A DNA stretch of 64,000 nt from Providencia alcalifaciens DSM 30120. GTDB lineage: Bacteria > Pseudomonadota > Gammaproteobacteria > Enterobacterales > Enterobacteriaceae. A program made the translations under genes and the position numbers. Location: positions 62,001-126,000 of the forward strand of contig NZ_ABXW01000004.1 in assembly GCF_000173415.1 (NCBI RefSeq). Direction: 5' to 3'. The notes under the pieces were generated by a model. The model searched no databases and was not told the DNA's origin. It worked only from the letters and a program-made list of their open reading frames with translations. Of this stretch, positions 29,113 to 38,553 are shown piece by piece. Within the stretch, counting starts at the first letter, position 1. Every line of letters starts with the position of its first letter.

Positions 29113-32100
29113 ATGGCAAAACGTACAGATATTAAAAGCATTCTGATTCTTGGAGCGGGCCCGATTGTTATCGGACAAGCATGTGAGTTTGACTATTCAG
29201 GTGCACAAGCGTGTAAAGCGCTAAGAGAAGAAGGCTACCGCGTTATTCTGGTGAACTCTAACCCAGCGACAATCATGACCGACCCAGAGATGGCTGATGC
29301 GACATATATCGAGCCAATTCACTGGGAAGTGGTCCGCAAAATTATTGAAAAAGAGCGCCCAGATGCAGTATTACCAACCATGGGTGGGCAAACCGCGCTG
29401 AACTGTGCTCTAGAGCTTGAGCGTCAAGGCGTACTCGCTGAATTTGGCGTGACCATGATTGGTGCAACTGCGGATGCAATTGATAAGGCAGAAGATCGCC
29501 AGCGCTTTGATAAAGCGATGAAAAAAATTGGTTTAGGTACTGCTCGTTCAGGTATCGCCCATACGATGGAAGAAGCGAATGCAGTTGCTGATGATGTCGG
29601 CTTCCCATGCATTATCCGTCCATCATTCACCATGGGGGGGTCTGGTGGTGGTATCGCATATAACCGTGAAGAATTTGAAGAAATCTGTACTCGTGGCTTA
29701 GATTTATCCCCAACTAACGAACTCTTAATTGATGAGTCGTTAATTGGCTGGAAAGAGTATGAAATGGAAGTCGTACGCGATAAGAAAGATAACTGTATTA
29801 TCGTCTGCTCGATTGAAAACTTTGATGCAATGGGGATCCACACAGGTGACTCCATCACTGTGGCTCCTGCACAAACACTGACCGATAAAGAATACCAAAT
29901 CATGCGTGACGCCTCGATGGCAGTATTGCGTGAAATCGGTGTTGAAACGGGGGGCTCTAACGTTCAGTTCGCTGTTAACCCTAAAGACGGTCGTTTAATC
30001 GTTATCGAAATGAACCCACGTGTTTCTCGTTCATCAGCATTAGCGTCAAAAGCAACCGGCTTTCCAATTGCAAAAATTGCCGCAAAACTTGCGGTAGGTT
30101 ACACCCTTGATGAATTGATGAATGACATTACAGGTGGTCGCACACCGGCGTCATTTGAACCGTCCATCGACTACGTTGTGACCAAAATTCCACGCTTTAA
30201 CTTCGAAAAATTCGCAGGTAGCAACGACCGTTTGACCACCCAAATGAAATCAGTGGGTGAGGTGATGGCTATCGGTCGCACATTCCAAGAATCTATGCAA
30301 AAAGCACTGCGTGGTCTGGAAGTGGGCGCAACAGGCTTCGACCCGAAAGTGAGCCAGGACGACCCAGAATCGTTAACTCGCATTCGTCGAGAATTGAAAG
30401 ATGCGGGCTCTGACCGTATTTGGTACATCGCTGATGCATTCCGCGCAGGCCTATCTATCGATGGTATCTTCAACCTGACCAATATCGACCGCTGGTTCTT
30501 AGTGCAAATTGAAGAGCTGGTGCGTTTAGAAAACGAAGTGGCAGAATTAGGTATCAATGGTCTGACGAAAGATTTCTTACGCCACCTGAAGCGTAAAGGT
30601 TTTGCGGATGCGCGTCTGGCAAGCTTAGTGGGTGTTTCTGAAGCGGAGTTGCGTAAATTACGCCAAGGTTATGATTTACACCCAGTTTATAAGCGTGTGG
30701 ATACTTGTGCGGCAGAGTTCGCGACCGATACCGCGTACATGTACTCCACTTATGAAGACGAATGCGAATCTAACCCGAACAGCGACAAGCCAAAAATCAT
30801 GGTATTAGGTGGTGGTCCAAACCGTATCGGTCAAGGTATTGAATTCGACTACTGTTGTGTACACGCGTCATTAGCGCTGCGTGAAGATGGTTATGAAACC
30901 ATCATGGTGAACTGTAACCCAGAAACCGTTTCAACGGACTACGATACTTCAGACCGCCTCTATTTTGAACCTGTCACACTGGAAGATGTGCTGGAAATCG
31001 TGCGCATTGAACAGCCGAAAGGCGTCATTGTTCAGTACGGTGGTCAAACGCCACTGAAATTAGCGCGTGCGTTAGAAGCCGCAGGTGTACCGGTGATTGG
31101 TACTAGCCCAGATGCGATTGACCGTGCAGAAGACCGTGAGCGTTTCCAACAAGCTGTTAACCGCTTAAACCTGAAACAGCCACAAAACGCGACGGTTGCG
31201 ACTATCGAACAAGCCGTCGAAAAAGCTGCGGGGATTGGTTACCCGCTGGTGGTTCGTCCATCTTATGTTCTGGGTGGTCGTGCAATGGAAATCGTATACG
31301 ATGAAATCGACCTGCGTCGCTACTTCCAAACCGCAGTCAGTGTTTCTAACGACGCGCCAGTATTGTTAGACCGCTTCCTAGATGATGCAATTGAAGTTGA
31401 CGTGGATGCCATCTGCGACGGTGAAATGGTGCTAATCGGCGGAATTATGGAGCACATCGAGCAAGCGGGTGTTCACTCTGGTGACTCCGCGTGTTCACTG
31501 CCAGCTTATACATTAAGCCAAGAAATTCAGGATGTCATGCGTGAGCAAGTGCGTAGCCTTGCATTTGAACTGCGCGTTCGCGGTCTGATGAACGTCCAGT
31601 TCGCGGTGAAGAATAACGAAGTTTACCTGATTGAAGTAAACCCACGTGCAGCAAGAACGGTACCATTCGTCTCGAAAGCAACAGGTGTGCAGTTAGCGAA
31701 AGTTGCCGCGCGCGTGATGGCGGGGCAAACATTGACCCAGCAAGGCGTGACTCAAGAAGTTATTCCACCTTACTACTCGGTGAAAGAAGTTGTTCTGCCG
31801 TTTAACAAATTCCAAGGTGTTGACCCAATTCTTGGACCTGAAATGCGCTCAACAGGTGAAGTGATGGGTGTGGGACGCACATTTGCTGAAGCGTTTGCTA
31901 AAGCGATGTTAGGCAGCAACTCAACTATGAAAAAATCAGGTCGCGCACTACTATCAGTTCGTGAAGGTGATAAAACTCGCGTTGTAGATTTAGCTGCCAA
32001 ATTGCTGAAGCACGGCTTTGAGTTAGACGCAACTCACGGAACTGCGATTGTTCTGGGAGAAGCGGGTATTAACCCTCGTCTGGTCAATAAAGTGCACGAA

Positions 32101-32334
32101 GGTCGTCCGCACATTCAAGACCGCATTAAGAATGGTGAGTATAACTACATTGTGAATACAACAGCAGGTCGACAAGCGATTGAAGATTCAAAACTCATTC
32201 GTGGTAGCGCGCTACGTTACAAAGTTCACTATGATACAACCCTAAACGGCGGCTTCGCGACGGCATTATCACTCAGCGCAGATCCAACTGATAAAGTGAT
32301 TTCTGTGCAAGAGATGCATGCGTTAATCAAATAA
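29113..32334 (+). CDS. carB: carbamoyl phosphate synthetase, large subunit
   Basis: Synthesises carbamoyl phosphate from bicarbonate, ATP and ammonia supplied by CarA. 1073 aa, the same as E. coli. Two homologous ATP-grasp halves (about 1-400 and 553-935) each start with an [18 protein letters not shown] segment; an oligomerisation region lies between them and the C-terminal allosteric domain binds UMP, IMP and ornithine. It starts 14 nt after carA with GGGAG and ends before a strong terminator. Confidence 0.99.
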   Translation: MAKRTDIKSILILGAGPIVIGQACEFDYSGAQACKALREEGYRVILVNSNPATIMTDPEMADATYIEPIHWEVVRKIIEKERPDAVLPTMGGQTALNCALELERQGVLAEFGVTMIGATADAIDKAEDRQRFDKAMKKIGLGTARSGIAHTMEEANAVADDVGFPCIIRPSFTMGGSGGGIAYNREEFEEICTRGLDLSPTNELLIDESLIGWKEYEMEVVRDKKDNCIIVCSIENFDAMGIHTGDSITVAPAQTLTDKEYQIMRDASMAVLREIGVETGGSNVQFAVNPKDGRLIVIEMNPRVSRSSALASKATGFPIAKIAAKLAVGYTLDELMNDITGGRTPASFEPSIDYVVTKIPRFNFEKFAGSNDRLTTQMKSVGEVMAIGRTFQESMQKALRGLEVGATGFDPKVSQDDPESLTRIRRELKDAGSDRIWYIADAFRAGLSIDGIFNLTNIDRWFLVQIEELVRLENEVAELGINGLTKDFLRHLKRKGFADARLASLVGVSEAELRKLRQGYDLHPVYKRVDTCAAEFATDTAYMYSTYEDECESNPNSDKPKIMVLGGGPNRIGQGIEFDYCCVHASLALREDGYETIMVNCNPETVSTDYDTSDRLYFEPVTLEDVLEIVRIEQPKGVIVQYGGQTPLKLARALEAAGVPVIGTSPDAIDRAEDRERFQQAVNRLNLKQPQNATVATIEQAVEKAAGIGYPLVVRPSYVLGGRAMEIVYDEIDLRRYFQTAVSVSNDAPVLLDRFLDDAIEVDVDAICDGEMVLIGGIMEHIEQAGVHSGDSACSLPAYTLSQEIQDVMREQVRSLAFELRVRGLMNVQFAVKNNEVYLIEVNPRAARTVPFVSKATGVQLAKVAARVMAGQTLTQQGVTQEVIPPYYSVKEVVLPFNKFQGVDPILGPEMRSTGEVMGVGRTFAEAFAKAMLGSNSTMKKSGRALLSVREGDKTRVVDLAAKLLKHGFELDATHGTAIVLGEAGINPRLVNKVHEGRPHIQDRIKNGEYNYIVNTTAGRQAIEDSKLIRGSALRYKVHYDTTLNGGFATALSLSADPTDKVISVQEMHALIK

Positions 32335-32354
32335 TTATTGATTCGATAATTATT

Positions 32355-32389
32355 AACCCCAGCGGCGTTATTGCCACTGGGGTTTTTTA
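32355..32389 (+). terminator. carAB terminator
   Basis: AACCCCAG (32355-32362) pairs with CTGGGGTT (32377-32384), with inner GGC/GCC, followed by TTTT. Confidence 0.92.
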
Positions 32390-32477
32390 TGAGTTATTGA
32401 AAATGAAATAAAGGGAATATAGTCACAGCAAAAGACCGCGGGCAAAACACGTTGTGGCTTTTCAGTTTTTAGGGGGA

Positions 32478-33377
32478 CTAAAAATGGACGGTTTGGATAC
32501 CGATTGTTGCGGCTTGTCCACCCACACAAACTCGGCTGATAGCCTGATCTTGATGAGAAATTTCCACTTGAATTTGCGAGGAGCATCCCATTGCCCGCCC
32601 TTGCTCTAACAAAAAATGATTTTCAGTAGGGAAAACATGCTTGACCAAATAGCACCCTAACGCACCGCTAGCACTGCCTGTTGCGGACTCTTCATTAATA
32701 CCATACAGCGGTGCGAAATTCCGACAATGAGCGGTGAAAGGTAGCTCTCGGCTCAACTCAAACACATGAAAACCAATCGAATCGAATTCACGGCTCAGTT
32801 GTGCGATAGCATCATAATTGGGTTTTAAGTTATCTAATTGACTGGGTTGCACTGGAACTAAAATATCAGGTAATCCAGTAGAGATAATTTCAATAGGCAA
32901 ACCCGTTTTCGTGATTGTTTCGGTTGGAATACCTAATGCAGCAGCAACGGCATTCACATCGGGTCCTTGGCGGGTAATGGGGAGTGCTTGCTCCATAATA
33001 ACGCCATCAGCACTGACCGTAACATTTAAAATACCTGCTTTGGTTTTTTGGGAGTAGGTGCCAGCGCCTAACTGGTTCAATGAAAATAGGGTAAAAAAGA
33101 CAGCCAATGTTGCATGTCCACAAAAGTCGACTTCACTTTCAGGAGTGAAGAAATCCACTTTATAATCCGTTTCTTCACCTGCACTTTCACCGGTATAGAC
33201 AAAAGCCGTTTCGGAAAATCCTACTTGTCGAGCAATCTCTATTTTCTGTGTATCGCTGAGTTCTGGCGGGTTGAGTATGACTCCTGCGGGATTACCACCT
33301 GTGTTATCACGGGTAAATGAGTTTACAAGATAAACGTTGATTTCATACTCTGATGCGTGTGTGGTCTCGTATGACAT
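32478..33377 (-). CDS. PhzF-family isomerase/epimerase (YddE-like)
   Basis: 299-aa member of the PhzF (phenazine biosynthesis-like) fold, close in length to E. coli YddE (297). The general-acid glutamate lies in GFSETAFVY near residue 56, and the family motifs GNPAGV (28-33), DFCGHATL (about 84-91) and NEESATGSASGALG are intact. No phenazine genes are nearby, so a role in phenazine synthesis is unlikely; the substrate is unknown. Convergent with carB. Confidence 0.88.
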   Translation of the reverse strand: MSYETTHASEYEINVYLVNSFTRDNTGGNPAGVILNPPELSDTQKIEIARQVGFSETAFVYTGESAGEETDYKVDFFTPESEVDFCGHATLAVFFTLFSLNQLGAGTYSQKTKAGILNVTVSADGVIMEQALPITRQGPDVNAVAAALGIPTETITKTGLPIEIISTGLPDILVPVQPSQLDNLKPNYDAIAQLSREFDSIGFHVFELSRELPFTAHCRNFAPLYGINEESATGSASGALGCYLVKHVFPTENHFLLEQGRAMGCSSQIQVEISHQDQAISRVCVGGQAATIGIQTVHF

Positions 33378-33453
33378 GGTGACTCCAAGGTAATAAAATG
33401 CGCCTACCTTATTATTAGGTATTTAGTGGAGGGTGAAAATGTAGGTTTACTAA

Positions 33454-33486
33454 GGCGACCAAGTAGTTAGGTCTACACTGGTCGCT
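33454..33486 (-). terminator. weak stem-loop downstream of yghB
   Basis: GCGACCA (33455-33461) pairs with TGGTCGC (33479-33485) around a 17-nt loop, with no T run. Possible weak terminator of yghB. Confidence 0.35.
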
Positions 33487-33502
33487 ATATTTTATAGATT
33501 TA

Positions 33503-34180
33503 CTATTGGCTTTCTTTACTGCCTTTTAGGGTCTTACGGTGTTTCCAGTAAACGATAATGGAACCAATTAAGCCGCTGACCAACAGGATAACAGGGATGA
33601 TCATCAGAGCGGTAATGACGATTTGTTCGTGTTCTTTGACAAAGGGGATTTGATTAATTGCATAACCCAAAGTCACAATAATACCGACCCACAATAATCC
33701 GCTAAGCCAGTTAAATAACTGAAAACGGCGGTGACTAAGGTCGGATAATCCCGCTAACAGTGGTAACAGCGTTCTGACGAATGCCAGAAAACGCCCAATG
33801 AGGAGGGCATATAAGCCTTGGCGGTTAAACATATCATTGGCTTTTTTATGATATTCCTCAGGGAGTTGAGAAAGCCAGCGTTTAACAACTTTGGTTTCGC
33901 TTAGCCAGCGACCTTGAATAAATCCAAGCCAACACCCTAAGCTGGCGGCAGTTGCTAATAGCAAAATAGTGGGGATAAAGTGTAAAACGCCTTTAGCGAT
34001 CAACGCGCCAGAAAGCAGTAAAAGGGTATCACCCGGTAAAAATGCAGCGGGGAGCACTCCATTTTCTAAGACAATCACCATGAAGAGAATGGTGTAAATA
34101 ACCCAAAGCACCTCTGGATTGGAGAGCTTCATAAAATCGTGTTGCCAAAGTGCCAGTACGATTTCGCGTATGACTTCCAT
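33503..34180 (-). CDS. yghB: DedA-family inner-membrane protein YghB
   Basis: 225-aa DedA/SNARE-associated membrane protein; in E. coli YghB and YqjA are redundant for normal cell division, membrane potential and undecaprenyl-phosphate/lipid handling. Functionally essential residues of YqjA/YghB are conserved at the same numbers: E39, D51 ([12 protein letters not shown]), R130 and R136 ([12 protein letters not shown]). yghB next to metC, with exbBD beyond, is the E. coli arrangement, which decides YghB over YqjA. Confidence 0.92.
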   Translation of the reverse strand: MEVIREIVLALWQHDFMKLSNPEVLWVIYTILFMVIVLENGVLPAAFLPGDTLLLLSGALIAKGVLHFIPTILLLATAASLGCWLGFIQGRWLSETKVVKRWLSQLPEEYHKKANDMFNRQGLYALLIGRFLAFVRTLLPLLAGLSDLSHRRFQLFNWLSGLLWVGIIVTLGYAINQIPFVKEHEQIVITALMIIPVILLVSGLIGSIIVYWKHRKTLKGSKESQ

Positions 34181-34270
34181 AACCGTTCCTGTATCTGCAT
34201 AAAGCGAATCATTGGGGTCTATCTTACAGGAAAAATTTCAGCCTAGTTTGATTTGTTTAGGGAATTAATT

Positions 34271-34292
34271 AAAAGGCAGTGATTAACTGCCT
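34271..34292 (-). terminator. metC terminator
   Basis: AGGCAGT (34274-34280) pairs with ACTGCCT (34286-34292). On the minus strand the stem runs into TTTTAATTAATT. Confidence 0.7.
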
Positions 34293-34317
34293 AATAATCA
34301 TGATGAAATGTTGACGC

Positions 34318-35502
34318 TTAAATACGTTCAAATGCACGCTGTAAATCATCGATAAGATCTTGTGGATGTTCTAACCCAACATGTAGGCGGAAGAATGACC
34401 CTGAATCTGGTTGGTAATCATATTGACGCATATTGAGCAAATCTTCTGTTTGATAACCTAAAATCAGAGATTCAAATCCTCCCCATGAATAGCCCATTTT
34501 AAAATGACTGAAATGATCGAGAAAATCACTGAATTGTTTAGGTGATAAACGGGATATTAACTGGAATGAAAACAATCCATTGCAGCCGCTAAAGTCGCGT
34601 TTAAAAACGGCATGACCCGGATGACTTGGAAGCGCGGGATGAAAAACGTGAGCAACGGATGGGTGCTCTACTAACCAATTTGCGACGGTTAAGCTATTTG
34701 CTTCATGTTGTTTAAGGCGAGTTGGTAGGGTGTGAAGCCCTCGACCAGCCATATACACGGTATCTGGATCGGCGGTTTGCCCCAATAGATAGGAGTTTTC
34801 ACGCAATGTTTCAATGCATCGCTGGTTGGCAACTGCCAATCCTAGCATGCCATCCGAATGCCCATTAATATACTTAGTCGCTGATTGAATCGAGATATCC
34901 ACATCAAACAGAAGCGGTTTGAGTAAAACGCCTGCAGCCCATGTATTGTCGATCATGATAATGATTTCAGGGGATTTCTGACGAACCGCTTTCACAATGG
35001 CGGGAAGGTCGTGGACCTCCATCGTAATAGACCCTGGTGACTCTAGAAAGACGATTTTAGTGTTAGGGCGAATTAGATCGGCAATTTTGTCACCAATCAG
35101 TGGGTCAAAGTAGTTTGTCTCGACATTGAGACCAGTTAGAATTTTGTCACAAAAATTTTGGGTCGGATCATACGCGGAGCCTGTAACGAGAATATGATCC
35201 CCTGCGTTGATGAATGACATGATGGCATTGGTGATCGCCGCTGCACCGGAAGGATAAAGGACACAGCCAGCACCACACTCTAATTCAGTCATGGCTTCTT
35301 GGAATGCAAAATGGGTTTGTGTGCCTCGGCGACCATACATTAAAACACCATTAGCACGGTTACGTACGGCATGTTTTTTATCTTCTACTGAATCAAAAAT
35401 CACGGAAGAGGTACGTTGAATGACGGGATTGACCCCTTTTTGCGTGAATGTAGGGTTTCTACCAAGGTGTACGAGCTGGGTTTCGGGTCTAATTTTTGTC
35501 AT
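34318..35502 (-). CDS. metC: cystathionine beta-lyase
   Basis: PLP enzyme that cleaves cystathionine to homocysteine, pyruvate and ammonia in methionine synthesis. 394 aa (E. coli 395). The Schiff-base lysine is K210 in [11 protein letters not shown], and the PLP-stacking Tyr is in MYGRRGT (residues 55-61). Upstream of yghB; divergent from exbB. No MetJ box was recognised with confidence. Confidence 0.96.
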   Translation of the reverse strand: MTKIRPETQLVHLGRNPTFTQKGVNPVIQRTSSVIFDSVEDKKHAVRNRANGVLMYGRRGTQTHFAFQEAMTELECGAGCVLYPSGAAAITNAIMSFINAGDHILVTGSAYDPTQNFCDKILTGLNVETNYFDPLIGDKIADLIRPNTKIVFLESPGSITMEVHDLPAIVKAVRQKSPEIIIMIDNTWAAGVLLKPLLFDVDISIQSATKYINGHSDGMLGLAVANQRCIETLRENSYLLGQTADPDTVYMAGRGLHTLPTRLKQHEANSLTVANWLVEHPSVAHVFHPALPSHPGHAVFKRDFSGCNGLFSFQLISRLSPKQFSDFLDHFSHFKMGYSWGGFESLILGYQTEDLLNMRQYDYQPDSGSFFRLHVGLEHPQDLIDDLQRAFERI

Positions 35503-35868
35503 TGAGCGATGCCTTATTTACCGATAGAAAATCCAAATGATTGGTTAAGTTATCACCTGACGTTAAATGATTTCAGTTGCTTAACGCAAGAACAAAAGTT
35601 GCTAGCTGAATTTTCTTCATTATAACCAGCAAAATCATGATGGCATTGCGTGACCGCTATCAATGACAACGTTGATAGGTCACAAAAAATTGTGAATACT
35701 AATGATAATTACTATCAATTCGCGCTGTGTTTGATATTATCTGCACATCTTGACGAAAAGAGATGAATTCGCGAGTCAAATTTCGCTTTTAATGGTTAGT
35801 CGATGAATGGCACAATCATCGATATAAATTTTTTTATACAACACAAATAAGAGAGTAAAGGCCAACTG
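35503..35868. other. metC-exbB divergent intergenic region
   Basis: 366 bp without a gene. It holds the Fur-type box at 35698-35716 and, just upstream, an inverted repeat (GTGAC..CTATCAA / TTGATAGGTCAC, 35650-35683). A possible exbB promoter is TTGTGA (35690-35695), 17 bp, TATCAA (35713-35718), which the Fur box would occlude. Confidence 0.5.
35698..35716 (+). promoter_or_regulatory. Fur-type operator upstream of exbBD
   Basis: The 19-bp window ACTAATGATAATTACTATC matches the Fur consensus GATAATGATAATCATTATC at 15 of 19 positions and lies upstream of exbB, an iron-regulated gene in E. coli. Confidence 0.75.
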
Positions 35869-36795
35869 ATGCGTAAATTAACAGCTTCTATTCTATTGGC
35901 GATCGGCTTAATGGGCACAGCATCCGCGGAAACAACACCCGCTGCCACTCCTAGTACACCAGTAGCAAACCAAGGTTCAACAGCAACCCCTGTCAATATG
36001 ACTTCCACACCTGAATCAGCGTCTACACCAGTGGTAGCAACTGAGACTGTCATTACGAATACCGCAGTCACTGAAAACGTGGAAATTGCTACAGAAGCTC
36101 ATGGCGGTGGTTTTGACCAAGATTTATCTGTTTGGGGTATGTACCAGAACGCAGACGTCGTTGTGAAAACGGTTATGATCGGTCTGTTACTCGCATCAGT
36201 GATCACATGGGCATTATTCTTATCTAAGGGAAGCGAAATTTTAGTTGCGCGTCGTCGTTTAAAAGACGAAGCCAAAGCAATCGCCGAAGTAAAATCCCTT
36301 GATGAAGCGGTTTCTATCGCTGATGGATTTAAAGCGAACAGTATTACACGTATGTTATTAGCGGAAGCGACAACAGAAAGAGCACTTTCTGCGAGTAGCC
36401 AAGATCTGTCAGGAATCAAAGATCGTACTGCCTTTCGCTTAGAGCGCTCGGTCGCGGCAATCAGTCGCTATATGGGGCGTGGTAATGGTTATTTAGCGAC
36501 AATCGGTGCGATTTCTCCATTTGTGGGTCTGTTCGGTACAGTGTGGGGGATCATGAACAGCTTTATCGGTATCGCCCATTCTCAAACGACAAACTTAGCG
36601 GTTGTTGCTCCAGGAATTGCAGAAGCGCTACTTGCCACAGCAATTGGTTTGATCGCTGCGATTCCTGCGGTCGTGATTTACAATATTTTTGCTCGGATGA
36701 TCAATAACTACCGTGGTCAAGTGGGCGATGTTGCTGCACAGGCAGCGTTGTTACTGGGGCGTGACCTCGATCTGGCAAACAGCAAAGCAAGGTAA
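35869..36795 (+). CDS. exbB: TonB-system proton channel subunit ExbB, extended form
   Basis: With ExbD forms the proton-driven motor that energises TonB-dependent uptake of siderophores and vitamin B12. 308 aa, about 64 longer than E. coli ExbB (244). The extra N-terminus is a Sec signal (MRKLTASILLAIGLMGTASA) followed by a Thr/Pro/Ala/Val-rich stretch to about residue 80. The MotA/TolQ/ExbB core follows, with LSVWGMYQNADVVVKTVM, the RTAFRLERS region and FVGLFGTVWGIMNSF near residue 221. Extended ExbBs with a signal occur in Serratia and Pseudomonas. exbD starts 5 nt later. Confidence 0.95.
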   Translation: MRKLTASILLAIGLMGTASAETTPAATPSTPVANQGSTATPVNMTSTPESASTPVVATETVITNTAVTENVEIATEAHGGGFDQDLSVWGMYQNADVVVKTVMIGLLLASVITWALFLSKGSEILVARRRLKDEAKAIAEVKSLDEAVSIADGFKANSITRMLLAEATTERALSASSQDLSGIKDRTAFRLERSVAAISRYMGRGNGYLATIGAISPFVGLFGTVWGIMNSFIGIAHSQTTNLAVVAPGIAEALLATAIGLIAAIPAVVIYNIFARMINNYRGQVGDVAAQAALLLGRDLDLANSKAR

Positions 36796-36800
36796 TCATT

Positions 36801-37232
36801 ATGGCAATGCGTTTAGGTGACGAACAAGACGATAGCGGTGAAATGCATGAAATCAACGTAACACCGTTTATCGATGTTATGTTGGTTCTGCTGATTATCT
36901 TTATGGTTGCAGCGCCACTGGCTACCGTTGATATTAAAGTTGATTTACCTGCTTCCACGGCGAAGCCTCAGCCTCGACCTGAAAAGCCAGTATTCTTAAC
37001 GGTGAAGTCAGATAGTCAGTTATTTATTGGTGAACAAGCAGTTACGAAAGAGCAATTGGGCTCAACGTTAGATCAAGCGACGAATACCAATAAAGAAACT
37101 ACCATCTTTTTCCAAGCAGACAAGAGCGTAGATTATGAGACGATGATGGATGTGATGAACGCATTACGTCAATCAGGATATCTCAAGATTGGCCTAGTCG
37201 GGATGGAAGCAACAGCCGCTAGCGCTAAATAG
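36801..37232 (+). CDS. exbD: TonB-system proton channel subunit ExbD
   Basis: Partner of ExbB, 143 aa (E. coli 141), with one N-terminal transmembrane helix. The proton-conducting aspartate is D25 in NVTPFIDVMLVLLIIFMV, and a periplasmic domain follows. It ends near a small AGCCGCTA/TAGCGGCT stem (37214-37237) and a longer-range CGTTTTATCTCA/TGAGATAAAACG pairing (37248-37304). Confidence 0.96.
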   Translation: MAMRLGDEQDDSGEMHEINVTPFIDVMLVLLIIFMVAAPLATVDIKVDLPASTAKPQPRPEKPVFLTVKSDSQLFIGEQAVTKEQLGSTLDQATNTNKETTIFFQADKSVDYETMMDVMNALRQSGYLKIGLVGMEATAASAK

Positions 37233-37304
37233 CGGCTCGTAATCATGCGTTTTATCTCAGTAGCACGTGTGGGCATCATGACACTGATGTTTTGAGATAA
37301 AACG
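37214..37304 (+). terminator. stem-loops at the end of exbD
   Basis: AGCCGCTA (37214-37221) pairs with TAGCGGCT (37230-37237), and CGTTTTATCTCA (37248-37259) pairs perfectly with TGAGATAAAACG (37293-37304) across a 33-nt loop. Neither has a proper T run, so termination strength is uncertain. Confidence 0.4.
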
Positions 37305-37962
37305 TATTTTCATATCAATACTTTTTTCACGCCAAGCTTCTTGCATATCTTTGCAATATTTCTGATAAAAACTGTTGTTTATCCTTATAGTTTCATAAAT
37401 AAAACGTTCAATTTTATTCTGTATTTCTTAAAATTTTATTTAAGTTAGAGTAATTTTAAATCCTGCCGAGATAAAATTCTTATCAAATAAGAAATGAAGA
37501 AGGTTAATTGAAAATAAACCATTTATATTGTATGGGATTATTCATGAGGGGAGTAAGAGTAGTAAATACTCCAATTAAGGGTATTGATTCGGCGGGGAGC
37601 AATGTGGGTTTCAGTGGAACTTACTGATTATTAGAGTGAAGTATAAGAAATGTATACACTCTATTCAAAACAGATGTATAGTTAACCAGCTAAAGCCTAG
37701 CTTACAAAAGGTAAAAAATAATTAATATATTTCACCTGAATTGAAAGGATAAAAAAGAGAGTAAATTAACGAGTTTATTTTATTAATATAAGTGTTATTA
37801 ATAAAACAATGTTAAATCACCTTAAATAATGAAATATAAATATGTAATTGCTGTTATAAATATCACCTTGATGATTTTATTATCAGTAACAAGCTTATCT
37901 AATTGTTATTAAACTATTTTTTGTTTGTTTTTTGGTTTTGCTTAAATAAAATAAAAAAACAC

Positions 37963-37990
37963 TTGCGCAACATTTCATGGGCGCTATAAT
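37963..37990 (+). promoter_or_regulatory. strong orphan sigma-70 promoter
   Basis: TTGCGC (37963-37968), a 16-bp spacer and a perfect TATAAT (37985-37990) followed by a GC-rich discriminator (GCAGGC). There is no protein gene directly downstream; it may drive the candidate small RNA. Confidence 0.6.
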
Positions 37991-37996
37991 GCAGGC

Positions 37997-38312
37997 AATA
38001 ACATTTTGAAATACTTTTTAATAATTTTTTACTTCGGGTTTTTTATTTTTTAAATTTACTAATGCTAGGGAATAAATAAAGTTATAATTGATGTTTGATT
38101 AAGCTTTATATTAAAAATAAATATAACCAGTCAGACTCGAATGTATCGTATTAAGTTGTTAGAAGTGGATTTTGAATGTTATTACTGAAGTCAAATGGGC
38201 TGACTTTAGACTACACAGCAAAGATGTAATAAAAAATAATTTCATATTATACTCCTCTATAAATAATATAAGACTACATTTCCATGCGCCATCATTAAGA
38301 TGGCGTTTTTTT
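37997..38312 (+). ncRNA. candidate small RNA (about 315 nt)
   Basis: A hypothetical transcript bounded by the promoter at 37963-37990 and the rho-independent terminator at 38287-38312. It contains no frame over about 15 codons with a ribosome site, and is AT-rich. No known RNA family was recognised. The call rests only on the promoter-terminator pair, so it is tentative. Confidence 0.3.
38287..38312 (+). terminator. orphan rho-independent terminator
   Basis: CGCCATC (38287-38293) pairs perfectly with GATGGCG (38299-38305) around a 5-nt loop, followed by seven T. It is oriented on the plus strand more than 1 kb from exbD and upstream of yedE. Confidence 0.9.
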
Positions 38313-38553
38313 AGTTTTTTTACTAGAAAAATGCTGAGTATGTGATCAGATTTCATGTGAAAAAATACGCAATAGACTCAGAGTAAAGCTTGAATCTAAA
38401 TCAATTTTTCTAAGAATATTCACAGTTTGTTATTTAATGATAAAAAGTAACAGAGTATGATGTGCACCTCTTCGCTGTGGGGCTTTTATCAACATATCAT
38501 ACAACGGCGGAATTCTTTGCCAGGTACTGGCTTGAATCACTTTGGAAGTAAAA

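Larger units (their letters stand above)
37233..38553. other. 1.3-kb AT-rich region between exbD and yedE
   Basis: No convincing protein gene of normal size. Seen here: stem-loops after exbD; a 39-codon frame from TTG 37508 to 37627 with a GAAGG site; a TAGAGTG/CACTCTA hairpin (37632-37663); a strong sigma-70 promoter (37963-37990); and a strong orphan terminator (38287-38312). The stretch 38313-38553 should hold the yedE promoter. The DNA could be a decayed gene region or a small-RNA locus. Confidence 0.5.

Noticed and set aside
32478-33377. Phenazine biosynthesis locus suggested by the PhzF-like gene
   Set aside because: PhzF-fold proteins such as YddE are common without phenazine synthesis, and no other phz genes are present.
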